55,968 nucleotides of DNA, taken from Pseudomonas tehranensis (GTDB lineage Bacteria > Pseudomonadota > Gammaproteobacteria > Pseudomonadales > Pseudomonadaceae). The stretch spans positions 1 through 55,968 of the forward strand of contig NZ_JABWQV010000011.1 in NCBI RefSeq assembly GCF_014268615.1. Reading direction: 5' to 3'. Of this stretch, positions 8,504 through 16,763 are shown in pieces. Both the position numbers and the translations under genes were made by a program. Position 1 is the first letter of the stretch. Every line of letters begins with the position of its first letter. Under the pieces are notes generated by a model. It was given only the letters and a program-made list of their open reading frames with translations. It had not been told where the DNA came from and ran no database searches.

Positions 8504-9889
8504 CTAGCGCAGCGCGGATTTGAGTTCGATGAAACGACGAGTCGCCAGCAGGCCGGCCGGATGGCTGTGGCAGCGTGCCGAAAGCCACGGCATCAGGGTC
8601 TGCATCTGCGCATCGGGCGCCTGGCCGCGCAGGGTCTGTTGCAGGCTCTGTACATCGGGATCCTCGGTCGGCGTCGGTGGTTCGCACGCGGCGCATTGGG
8701 TGCGGCGTGGGGCCTTTCGGGCGCCCCCTTTCAGCCAGTCACCGGCGATCCAGTCGTGCAGCAACTGTTTTTCATAGGGGCTGAACACCCCGAACATGGC
8801 CGCGCCCGCCCCTTCGATCAGGGTCCAGAACCGGCTGTTCTGCGGATCTTCATGACGTTTTATCCAGCCCTTGTTTTGCATCGCCGTCAGGAAACCCTCC
8901 AGCTGTCCAGGTGCTGCCAGCCATTGATTGACGGTCTTGCCTTCGAACTTGCAGTAATCGGAATGCATGTGCTGGCCGAACGGGCGTTTGCGTTCGAGCA
9001 TCTCCAGCACTTCGCGATACAGGTCGAACGACTCGATGATGGTTCGGCTGCCTTGGCCCAGGTCATTGAGGCGATAACCCAGGGTGACCCGGCGCCAGAA
9101 GGCTTCGCGATCCGCTTCCATCGGCAGCAGTTGCAGCAGCGACTGGATGGCCTTGTGGGCATGACCGGTGCTCGCGTTGTCGATCGTGACGTGGAGGGTG
9201 AAGTAGTAAGGGTCGATGTCCAGCTCAGTCAGCTCATAAGCGCTGATCAACAGGTGCAAGGGCAATTGTTCGTAACCCAGGTTGTAACCGATTACTTCAG
9301 GCAGGTATTCATCGCCGGCATAACCCAGGGCCAATTGCACGGCACCTTGCAGGTAGCGCTCGTCTTCAATGTCGGGCGCGTCCGACAGGTCGTGTTCGGC
9401 GAGCAGCTTGCGATAGATCACCACATGGTTTTGCGAAGGATTGCCGTCTCCCAGCTCTTCCAGATAGGTGCACAGCAGCCCTTCAAAACGATGGTCGTGC
9501 CAATGCTTGAGCACGCCATACAACCACGCGCCATCCACCCGTTTGGTCGGCGCCACCGCCTGCAGGAAATACAAGGCGTGGGCCTTGCAAGTGAAGAACT
9601 CTCGCGGACCGGCGTTTTTGCGCCGCTCCAGATACTCGGCGTACTGGCGGGCTACACCGGCGCTGTGTTGCTCGACCCAGGCTTGCAGGGCCGTGGGGTC
9701 GCCGGGCATTTCCAGGGGCAGCGTCTCGGCCTGCCCCAGGCATTGCTGGAGGAAGGCCTGGGCGACGGCCTGTTTGTCAGCATCGTCGGGGCCATTGAGC
9801 AGCCGCTCATAGCATTGGCGCACGTTCCCGGCATCCATGAATGAATGCACGGTGGCAGGCCGGGATTGGAGGGGTGTCAGCGCAGTCAT
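8504..9889 (-). CDS. Iron-containing redox enzyme, haem-oxygenase-like fold (Haem_oxygenas_2)
   Basis: 461 residues. The core (about residues 95-330) has the pattern of haem-oxygenase-like di-iron oxidases: YLEELGDGNPSQNH (Glu144/145, His155), GYNLGYEQLPLHLL (Glu207) and LHVTIDNASTGHAH (His233, Asp237, His243/245) are candidate iron ligands. Characterised relatives (UndA, CADD, SznF and similar) oxidise amino acids, fatty acids or natural-product intermediates with O2. The N-terminal 90 and C-terminal 90 residues are extra; the tail has a CAAC pair (QCAACEPP). First gene of the four-gene ligD operon, divergent from the antiporter. Exact ligands are my inference from spacing. Confidence 0.8.
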   Translation of the reverse strand: MTALTPLQSRPATVHSFMDAGNVRQCYERLLNGPDDADKQAVAQAFLQQCLGQAETLPLEMPGDPTALQAWVEQHSAGVARQYAEYLERRKNAGPREFFTCKAHALYFLQAVAPTKRVDGAWLYGVLKHWHDHRFEGLLCTYLEELGDGNPSQNHVVIYRKLLAEHDLSDAPDIEDERYLQGAVQLALGYAGDEYLPEVIGYNLGYEQLPLHLLISAYELTELDIDPYYFTLHVTIDNASTGHAHKAIQSLLQLLPMEADREAFWRRVTLGYRLNDLGQGSRTIIESFDLYREVLEMLERKRPFGQHMHSDYCKFEGKTVNQWLAAPGQLEGFLTAMQNKGWIKRHEDPQNSRFWTLIEGAGAAMFGVFSPYEKQLLHDWIAGDWLKGGARKAPRRTQCAACEPPTPTEDPDVQSLQQTLRGQAPDAQMQTLMPWLSARCHSHPAGLLATRRFIELKSALR

Positions 9890-10108
9890 AAGGGCCTCTT
9901 GGGTTCTCGGCAGGACGCTGAATCAACACGTCTCTTCTTTTGCAGAGCGCCGGGAATGACGAAAAATTCCCTTGGGGTGAAATGCTGCCGGACAAACGGG
10001 AGCGTACCGCTTCGATGGGAACCCCTGCTTCGCTGCGGCGCTCGAATCACTGACAGGAGTCGAACATTGGCTCCCCTGCTTTACCTGTCCGCTATCCAAG
10101 GAGCAGCA

Positions 10109-11446
10109 ATGATTTTTACGGTATGGGTAGCGGTGCTCGGCGCCGTATTGCTGACCTTGGCCCTGACGTCCTCCTACCTGCGCTGGATGCCGGTGACCAC
10201 CTCGGCAATCTGCCTGGGTTTGGGTGTTGCCATCGGGCCGGCGGGCCTGGAGCTGTTGAGGCTGGACATTGCCGACTCCTCGGCCTGGATGGAACACCTC
10301 ACGGAAGTCGCGGTGGTGTTTTCGTTGTTCGTCAGCGGCCTCAAGTTACGCTTGCCCCTCAAGGACCGAAGCTGGCGCGTGGCTTATACCCTGGCCGGGC
10401 CAGTGATGATCCTGACCATCGCGGGCCTGAGCCTGATACTGCATTTCCTGTTCGGCCTCGGTTGGGGCGTGTCGGTATTGATCGGGGCGATCCTGGCGCC
10501 GACTGATCCGGTGCTTGCCGCGCTGGTGCAGGTTAACGACGCCCGGGATGACGACCAGGTGCGGTTTGGCCTGTCGGGGGAAGCCGGTTTGAACGACGGC
10601 ACCGCCTTCCCCTTTGTGATTCTGGGTTTGTTGTTGCTGAACGAGGACGGCCTTGGTTTTCTCGGCGACTGGATGCTGCAGGATGTGCTGTGGGCGGTGC
10701 CGGTCGGTTTGCTCACCGGTTACTGGATGGGGCGCGGTATCGGCTGGTTGACCCTGTCGATGCGCATCAAGAACGCCGACAGCACGCTCTCGCCCAACGA
10801 TTACCTGGCCCTGGCACTGATTGCCCTGGCCTATGTCGTGGCCGAAGCCCTCCAGGGTTATGGTTTTCTTTCGGTGTTCGCCGCCGGCCTGGGCCTGCGC
10901 CAGGCCGAGGTGCAATCGACAGATGAACACTCACTTCCGGCCGAACACCTGGTGCAACCGGTCGTGGGGCACGAAGCGGCCACCCCCCGGGACGCGGTCC
11001 GGGGTGACGCCGAGACGCTGGAAGAGGGTCAGGTGGCCGCCGGGGTCATGATGAGCGACATGCTCGCCTTCGGCAGTCTGGTGGAGCGTTCCATGGAAGT
11101 GTTTTTGGTGACGCTGTTGGGGGTGGTGCTTGCCACTCATTGGGACTGGCGGGCGCTGGTCATCGGCGGCCTGCTGTTTGCCGTGATTCGCCCGTTGAGC
11201 TTGTTGGTGTTGCCATGGGGGCGGCTGCTGGACAGGCCGCAACGGCTGCTGATTGGCTGGTTCGGCATACGCGGCATCGGCAGTCTGTTTTATCTGTTCT
11301 ATGCGGTGAACCATGATTTACAGCCAGAGATGGTCCAGCTGTGCATCGATATCACGCTGTCGGTGGTGGCCCTGAGCATTCTGGTCCATGGCCTGAGCAC
11401 CCAACCCATACTGGCCTGGTATGAGCGACACAAAAAATCGAGCTGA
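10109..11446 (+). CDS. Na+(K+)/H+ antiporter, CPA1 family
   Basis: 445 residues with about 12 hydrophobic segments. GAILAPTDPVLAALVQ and GLSGEAGLNDGTAFPFV are the two conserved motifs that hold the ion-binding Asp residues in NhaP/CPA1 exchangers. A polar, acidic insert of about 60 residues (roughly 270-330) interrupts the membrane domain between LGLRQAEVQ and MLAFGSLVERSME and is probably a cytoplasmic loop. The upstream frame is open to 9845, but the ATG at 10109 has AAGGAG five bases before it and begins the first membrane helix directly. Confidence 0.9.
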   Translation: MIFTVWVAVLGAVLLTLALTSSYLRWMPVTTSAICLGLGVAIGPAGLELLRLDIADSSAWMEHLTEVAVVFSLFVSGLKLRLPLKDRSWRVAYTLAGPVMILTIAGLSLILHFLFGLGWGVSVLIGAILAPTDPVLAALVQVNDARDDDQVRFGLSGEAGLNDGTAFPFVILGLLLLNEDGLGFLGDWMLQDVLWAVPVGLLTGYWMGRGIGWLTLSMRIKNADSTLSPNDYLALALIALAYVVAEALQGYGFLSVFAAGLGLRQAEVQSTDEHSLPAEHLVQPVVGHEAATPRDAVRGDAETLEEGQVAAGVMMSDMLAFGSLVERSMEVFLVTLLGVVLATHWDWRALVIGGLLFAVIRPLSLLVLPWGRLLDRPQRLLIGWFGIRGIGSLFYLFYAVNHDLQPEMVQLCIDITLSVVALSILVHGLSTQPILAWYERHKKSS

Positions 11447-11450
11447 GGCT

Positions 11451-11987
11451 TCAGCCGCCTGGATCACTCACCTGGATATAGATCGAGTACACCCCAAGCA
11501 ACACCCAGAACGTGGCAAAGATCCATGGCGTACGCACCGAAAACAACAACGACTTGCGATAGCCCTTGTGGGTCGATTCCTGTTCGCTGAACAGCGGGGA
11601 CTCATCGTAGGCCAAGCCCATCAATGGCTCTGCACGCAGCAACTCGCTTTGCTTGAAATGCCAATGGTCAATGATCTCGTAAGCGGCGCGAATTCCTGGC
11701 CAGGCGTTGAGCGAGCTCAGGAAGCCCAGCAGAGCCAGGAACGGCGGCACGATCAAGGTGAACAACTTGCCCCACTCCGGGTTCAGGTTGGCCATGCATG
11801 AGGCAAAGGCGATCACCAGGAAGGACTGGGCAGCCAGGTAGGCATCGGTTCGATTGGCCAGGATGCTGGTTTCGTACTGGATCTCCCGACGATAGAAATC
11901 CAGGCGTTCCTTGGGCGAGCCGAACAGCTTGGCATTGTGTTCCGTCAGTTCTTCATCCGGGGTATGGCTGGTGAGTATTCTGGGCAT
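11451..11987 (-). CDS. Small integral membrane protein, unknown
   Basis: 178 residues if translation begins at the ATG at 11987. An N-terminal polar helix (KLFGSPKERLDFYRREIQYETS) is followed by two adjacent hydrophobic helices (about 60-78 and 84-104), a soluble loop of about 50 residues, and a last helix (WIFATFWVLLGVYSIYI) near the end. I do not recognise the family. The ribosome binding site is weak and the frame stays open to 12086, so the start is uncertain. It converges on the antiporter gene with a four-base gap. Confidence 0.65.
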   Translation of the reverse strand: MPRILTSHTPDEELTEHNAKLFGSPKERLDFYRREIQYETSILANRTDAYLAAQSFLVIAFASCMANLNPEWGKLFTLIVPPFLALLGFLSSLNAWPGIRAAYEIIDHWHFKQSELLRAEPLMGLAYDESPLFSEQESTHKGYRKSLLFSVRTPWIFATFWVLLGVYSIYIQVSDPGG

Positions 11988-12143
11988 TGCGCAGGCTGCG
12001 CCTCGGGCGTGGGTTTGGGACTTGTTAGAAGAAATGAGGGACAGGCAAGTTCCGACCACCGGACCAGAGGTGCGACCCGGGTTCAACGAAACACTTACCG
12101 ATCGTCACGGTCTCTAAATCACCAAATGCTTAAGGAGGGATCT

Positions 12144-12374
12144 GTGGACTATCTTGGATGGGTGCAATGGCCGGCGATGGTGGTAACGGTGCTGGCCGCC
12201 TGGCTGATCGGCTCACGTCAGCCCCGACGGCGGGTGGCCGGGTTCAGTTGCTTTATCGCGAGCAATATCCTGTGGGTCATCTGGGGGCTGCATTCAGACG
12301 CCTACGCGCTGATCGTGCTGCAATTCTGCCTGTGTGCGATGAATCTGCGCGGGTTCAAGAAAAATACCGAATGA
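12144..12374 (+). CDS. 76-residue three-helix membrane protein, SemiSWEET-like in outline
   Basis: The GTG at 12144 is chosen because a perfect TAAGGAGGG lies four bases before it; an ATG at 12126 lies inside that signal. The product has three hydrophobic stretches (WVQWPAMVVTVLAAWLIG, VAGFSCFIASNILWVIWG, AYALIVLQFCLCAMNLRG) joined by a basic loop (SRQPRRR). The size, the three-helix layout and the W-x2-WG step before helix 3 resemble half-size SemiSWEET/PQ-loop transporters, but I see no proline-glutamine loop, so this is only a shape match. It sits between an unknown membrane gene and a sensor kinase. Confidence 0.65.
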   Translation: MDYLGWVQWPAMVVTVLAAWLIGSRQPRRRVAGFSCFIASNILWVIWGLHSDAYALIVLQFCLCAMNLRGFKKNTE

Positions 12375-12399
12375 ACCTGTGGCAGGTGCATGCCTGAGG

Positions 12400-14388
12400 C
12401 TACTTCATCGCCTGCCCAATGACCCGCACCAGATCGATCTGCTTGAACGGTTTGGTCAGCCGCGGCAATTGCGTGGCGAACCCCTCCAGACGCTCGGCGT
12501 AACCGGTGGCCAGGATGATGGGCAGGGTCGGATGCCGGTCACGCAACAGTTTCGCCAGCTGCGCACCGTCCATCTGCGGCATGGCCATGTCGGTGATCAC
12601 CAGATCGATGTCCGGGTTGAGCTCGAACATCTGCAGCGCCTGAGCCGCTGATGGGGCGCAAAGCACCCGGTGGCCCAGATCTTCGATCAGCAACCGGGTG
12701 CTGGTCAGCACCAGGCTGTCATCATCCACGACCAACACCCGTAGCTCGTTCACCGGCTGTGTGGTCGTGGCCTGGGACGGCGCCTTGCCTGGCGCCGAAC
12801 TGTCAGCCACTGGCAACCACAGCTCAGCGGTAGTGCCTTCACCTTTGCGGCTCTTGAGCATCAGGCGGCCACCCAATTGCTCGGCCAGGCCGTGCACCAT
12901 GGACAAGCCCAGGCCCGTGCCCTTGCCGACGCCCTTGGTGGTGAAGAACGGGTCCACAGCCGAAGCCAGCGTGGCCTCGTCCATGCCTTCGCCCTCGTCG
13001 GTGATGGACAGGCAAATGTATTGCCCTGGCGCCATCGGCGTGTCCTTTCCGGCCTCGGTGCCTGAGCGTTCCCGGGCGGTGATCAGTATCCGCCCACCAT
13101 GTGGCATGGCATCCCGAGCGTTCGTCGCCAGATTCAGGATGGCCAGTTCCAGTTGGTTGACATCGGCCAGCACCGGCGAAAGCGCTTGGGCAAAGTCGGT
13201 CTGGATGTGTATCGAAGGGCCGATGGAGCTTTGCAGCAAACCACTGATGCCCTGCACCAGCGCCGACAGTTCCACCGATTCGGAGGACAGTTTCTGTCTG
13301 CGGGCAAATGCCAGCATGCGTTGCGTCAGCGAAACACCGCGAAGCGCGCCCTGGCTGGCGTTATCCAGCAACTGCATGAGCTTGGGGTCGCTGGGCATGC
13401 GTTTGCGCACAATTTCCAGGTTGCCGAGGATCACCGTCAGCAGGTTATTGAAGTCATGGGCGATGCCACCGGTGAGCTGGCCGATGGCTTGCAGTTTCTG
13501 GGACTGGAACAGCGCTTCGCGTGCCTGCTCCAAGGCTTGCTGCGCTCGCGTGGCATCGGTGATGTCGCGGGTGATCTTGGCAAAACCCAGCAGTGTCCCC
13601 GTGTCGCTGCGGATCGCATCAATGACCACATGCGCCATGAACCGCGTGCCATCCTTGCGTAACCGCCAGCCCCTTTTTTCGAAGCGCCCTTCATTGGCGG
13701 CGATGCTCAAAGCTCGTTGTGGCTCACCGGCCTGGCGGTCCTCAGGGGTATAGAACATCGAAAAATGCCGGCCGATGGCTTCCGCCGGAAGATAACCCTT
13801 GATCCGTTGCGCACCCAGGTTCCAGTTGGTCACCTGGCCGTCAGGGTCGAGCATATAGATGGCGTAATCGGTGACACTTTGCACCAGCAGGCGAAACTGC
13901 TGTTCGCTTTGCTTGAGGGTTTCCTCGGCCATCTTGCGATCGGTCAGGTCGCGGGTGATCTTGGCAAAGCCCAGCAAGTCGCCGCTCTGGCTATCGATGA
14001 TCGGGTCAATGACGACATGGGACCAGAACAACGTTCCGTCCTTGCGCACCCGCCAGCCCTCGCCTTCGAAACGGCCCTCGCGCAAGGCCGTGTCCAGCGC
14101 CCGTTGCGGAAGACCGTCTGCGCGATCCTGGTCGGTGTAGAAGCGTGAAAAGTGTTGGCCAAGGATCTCGGATTCCTCGTAGCCCTTGAAACGCCGGGCG
14201 CCGGAGTTCCAACTGGTGATGATACCGGAGGGGTCGGTCATGTAGATGGCGTAGTCGACCACGGCGTCGATGAGCAGGCGAAAACGCTGTTCCTGATTGA
14301 TGAGTGCGGTCTTGGGGGCGTCTTCGAGCATTTTTTTGGCCAAGGCATCCAAAAGGATTTTTTGCGAAGTATGGAGCAAGTGCGGCAT
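12400..14388 (-). CDS. PAS-PAS hybrid sensor histidine kinase with C-terminal receiver
   Basis: 662 residues and no membrane helix, so cytoplasmic. PAS domain 1 is at about 35-152 and PAS domain 2 at about 165-283; each is followed by a PAC-like LLGFAKITRD stretch. The HisKA domain carries His311 (GGIAHDFNNLL). The ATPase domain has TNARDAM (about 422), DEGEGMD (about 464) and GKGTGLGLSMV (about 488). The receiver spans about 548-660 with Asp555/556 and phospho-acceptor Asp600 (ITDMAMPQMDG). The two PAS domains are close copies. The family signals through the attached receiver to a separate phosphotransfer protein or regulator, which is not in the window. ATG at 14331 is an alternative start. 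Confidence 0.92.
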   Translation of the reverse strand: MPHLLHTSQKILLDALAKKMLEDAPKTALINQEQRFRLLIDAVVDYAIYMTDPSGIITSWNSGARRFKGYEESEILGQHFSRFYTDQDRADGLPQRALDTALREGRFEGEGWRVRKDGTLFWSHVVIDPIIDSQSGDLLGFAKITRDLTDRKMAEETLKQSEQQFRLLVQSVTDYAIYMLDPDGQVTNWNLGAQRIKGYLPAEAIGRHFSMFYTPEDRQAGEPQRALSIAANEGRFEKRGWRLRKDGTRFMAHVVIDAIRSDTGTLLGFAKITRDITDATRAQQALEQAREALFQSQKLQAIGQLTGGIAHDFNNLLTVILGNLEIVRKRMPSDPKLMQLLDNASQGALRGVSLTQRMLAFARRQKLSSESVELSALVQGISGLLQSSIGPSIHIQTDFAQALSPVLADVNQLELAILNLATNARDAMPHGGRILITARERSGTEAGKDTPMAPGQYICLSITDEGEGMDEATLASAVDPFFTTKGVGKGTGLGLSMVHGLAEQLGGRLMLKSRKGEGTTAELWLPVADSSAPGKAPSQATTTQPVNELRVLVVDDDSLVLTSTRLLIEDLGHRVLCAPSAAQALQMFELNPDIDLVITDMAMPQMDGAQLAKLLRDRHPTLPIILATGYAERLEGFATQLPRLTKPFKQIDLVRVIGQAMK

Positions 14389-14441
14389 CGGAAATAGTGA
14401 TTAAATCCGTGGGAATCAGCAGCTTGATCGCGATATGAGAT

Positions 14442-16763
14442 TCACCACAGATCCCCTGTGGGAGCACGCTCACTCCCACAGCAGTTGTGCTGCTCTTGAC
14501 TAACTGACCACCAGCGCGGCAACAAGTGCTGCACTCTCGGCTCACCGAAGCGATCGTCGATCAACATCACCACCCCACGATCCTGCTGCGTACGAATGAC
14601 ACGACCCGCCGCCTGCACCACTTTTTGCAGGCCGGGATACAGGTAGGTGTAATCGTAGCCATCGCCGAAAATAGCCGCCATGCGCAGCTTCATCTGCTCG
14701 TTGACCGGGTTGAACTGCGCCAGACCCAGGGTCGCGATGAACGCACCGATCAGGCGGGAGCCCGGTAAATCGATGCCCTCCCCGAACGCACCGCCCAACA
14801 CCGCAAACCCAATCCCCTGGCTGTGTTCCATGAATCGTTCAAGGAACGCCTGCCGGGGTGCTTCGCCCATGCCGCGTGATTGCGACCAGGTGGCAATCTG
14901 CGGATGCCGCTCGGCAAACAGTCCGGCCACTTGCTGCAAGTAGTCAAAACTGCTGAAGAAGGCCAGGTAATTGCCCGGGCGCTCGCTGAACTGGCGGGCC
15001 ATCAACGCGACGATAGGTTCCAGGGACGCCTGGCGATGGGCAAACCGGGTCGAGATCCGGCTGACAACCTGTACATCAAGCTGTTGCGCCTGGAATGGCG
15101 ACTCCACGTCGATCCACACAGTGTCCGCCGGGACGCCCAACAAGTCAGCATAATAGTGCCGGGGGCTCAGGGTGGCGGAAAACAGCACGCTGCTGCGGGC
15201 GGCGGTCAGCCTGGGTCGCAGAAAAGCGGCCGGCACTACATTACGCAGGCACAGGGTCGATGCGCTTCGCTGTCGGCCATATTCACGCTTGTGTATGTCG
15301 AACAGAAAGTGCTCATCAAAGGACTCCGCCACCCGGGCAAACTGCAAGGCATCGAAGTAAAACGCCTGTAAACCGCTATCCAGGCCCTGAGGATGGTCAT
15401 TGAGGTAATCGCTGATAGCCGTGGTGCACAGCGACAGGGCCTGGAGCAGTTTCTCCGGTGGTTTTTCATACGCCTGATAGACCGCAACCTGGGGCTCATG
15501 CAGCGCGTTCCACTGGCGATTGACTCGCTGTAGGGCTTTCTTCAACGTCTCGGGCGCGGTTTTGCGCACTGCTGCCAAGACGGACTGATCGAGGGTCGCG
15601 CTGTACATCTGCCGTCCCCGCTCCACCAGATTGTGGGCTTCGTCCACCAGGGTCGCGACGGTCCAGCCATTGGCCTGGGCCAGACCAAAGAGCAAGGCGC
15701 TGAAGTCAAAGTAATAGTTGTAGTCAGCGACCACCACGTCTACCCAGCGGGCCATTTCCTGGCTCAGGTAGTACGGGCAGATATCATGGGCCAGAGCAAT
15801 ATCGCGCAACGTTGCCTGATCGAGCAGCGTGACCTGGCTCGCCGCCGCACGGGCGCGCGGCAGTCGATCATAGAACCCGCGGGCCAACGGGCAGGCTTCG
15901 CCATGGCAGGCCTTGTCCGGGTGCTCGCAGGCTTTATCCCGAGCGATCATCTCCAGCACCCGCAACGGCATCGACGGTGCGCTTTGGGTAATCACTCGGG
16001 CCGCATCCAGCGCCAGTTTGCGCCCTGGGGTCTTGGCCGTGAGGAAGAACACCTTGTCCAGTCGCTGTGGCGCCAATGCCTTGAGCATCGGAAACAAGGT
16101 GCCCACGGTTTTGCCAATGCCGGTGGGCGCCTGGGCCATCAGGCAGCGGCCGGTGCTGATGGCCTTGAACACCGACTCAGCCAAGTGTCGTTGCCCGGTC
16201 CTGAAGCCAGCGTGAGGAAATGCCAGCGTCTGAGCGCCGAGGTTGCGCGCCTGTCGGTGAGCCATCTCCTGTTCGGCCCAAGCGAGGAACAGCGCGCACT
16301 GTTGTTCAAAGAAAACCTCAAGCTGCGCCGCTTCAAAGCTTTGCGTCAGGCAGGTTTCCTTTTCGCTGACGATGTCGAAGTAGACCAGCGCCACGTCGAT
16401 CCGCGGCAATTGCAACTTCTGGCACATCAGCCAGCCGTAGATTTTTGCCTGGGCCCAATGCAACTGGCGATGATTGGCCGGTTGCTTGTCCAGGTCGCCC
16501 CGGTAGGTCTTCACTTCTTCGATGCGATTGCAGGCCGGGTCGTAGCCATCTGCCCGGCCTTTGATCTGCAGCGTCTGGTAGCGGCCCTCCAGGCTCACTT
16601 CGGCCTGGTAACCCTCGCTACGCCGCGAGGCCACGGTACGGTGGCCGACGATCCCTTCCATGGCCGTGGGCGACGGCGTGAAGCGCAGGTCCAGGTCGCC
16701 GGTCTTGGCGGTGAACTCGCACAGTGCCCGAACGGCGATGCTGTAGCCCGGCGCCTGGGTCAT
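14442..16763 (-). CDS. XPD/DinG-like Fe-S helicase with N-terminal PD-(D/E)XK nuclease domain
   Basis: 773 residues. The first 170 residues form a Cas4/RecB-like nuclease domain (IKGRADGYD with Asp72, IEEVKTYRGD with Glu83 and Lys85). The helicase follows: Walker A QAPTGIGKT at about 211, four cysteines of an iron-sulfur cluster (Cys279, Cys286, Cys291, Cys329), DEAH in TLVDEAHNL at about 371, and late motifs YLAFFSSFDYL and QAAGRVIR. The start codon overlaps the FAN1-like stop (ATGA), so the two are coupled. The open frame runs to 17252 but that extension only mirrors the nuclease gene. The last 13 codons are read from a REP palindrome (14456-14481), so the tail (CCGSERAPTGDLW) is not ancestral. 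Confidence 0.93.
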   Translation of the reverse strand: MTQAPGYSIAVRALCEFTAKTGDLDLRFTPSPTAMEGIVGHRTVASRRSEGYQAEVSLEGRYQTLQIKGRADGYDPACNRIEEVKTYRGDLDKQPANHRQLHWAQAKIYGWLMCQKLQLPRIDVALVYFDIVSEKETCLTQSFEAAQLEVFFEQQCALFLAWAEQEMAHRQARNLGAQTLAFPHAGFRTGQRHLAESVFKAISTGRCLMAQAPTGIGKTVGTLFPMLKALAPQRLDKVFFLTAKTPGRKLALDAARVITQSAPSMPLRVLEMIARDKACEHPDKACHGEACPLARGFYDRLPRARAAASQVTLLDQATLRDIALAHDICPYYLSQEMARWVDVVVADYNYYFDFSALLFGLAQANGWTVATLVDEAHNLVERGRQMYSATLDQSVLAAVRKTAPETLKKALQRVNRQWNALHEPQVAVYQAYEKPPEKLLQALSLCTTAISDYLNDHPQGLDSGLQAFYFDALQFARVAESFDEHFLFDIHKREYGRQRSASTLCLRNVVPAAFLRPRLTAARSSVLFSATLSPRHYYADLLGVPADTVWIDVESPFQAQQLDVQVVSRISTRFAHRQASLEPIVALMARQFSERPGNYLAFFSSFDYLQQVAGLFAERHPQIATWSQSRGMGEAPRQAFLERFMEHSQGIGFAVLGGAFGEGIDLPGSRLIGAFIATLGLAQFNPVNEQMKLRMAAIFGDGYDYTYLYPGLQKVVQAAGRVIRTQQDRGVVMLIDDRFGEPRVQHLLPRWWSVSQEQHNCCGSERAPTGDLW
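14456..14481. repeat. REP-type palindrome inside the helicase 3' end
   Basis: CTGTGGGAG (14456-14464) pairs perfectly with CTCCCACAG (14473-14481), loop CACGCTCA. It belongs to the GTGGGAGC REP family seen at 33875. It lies inside the reading frame and encodes most of the last 13 residues of the helicase; the stem may also act as its transcript end. Confidence 0.75.
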
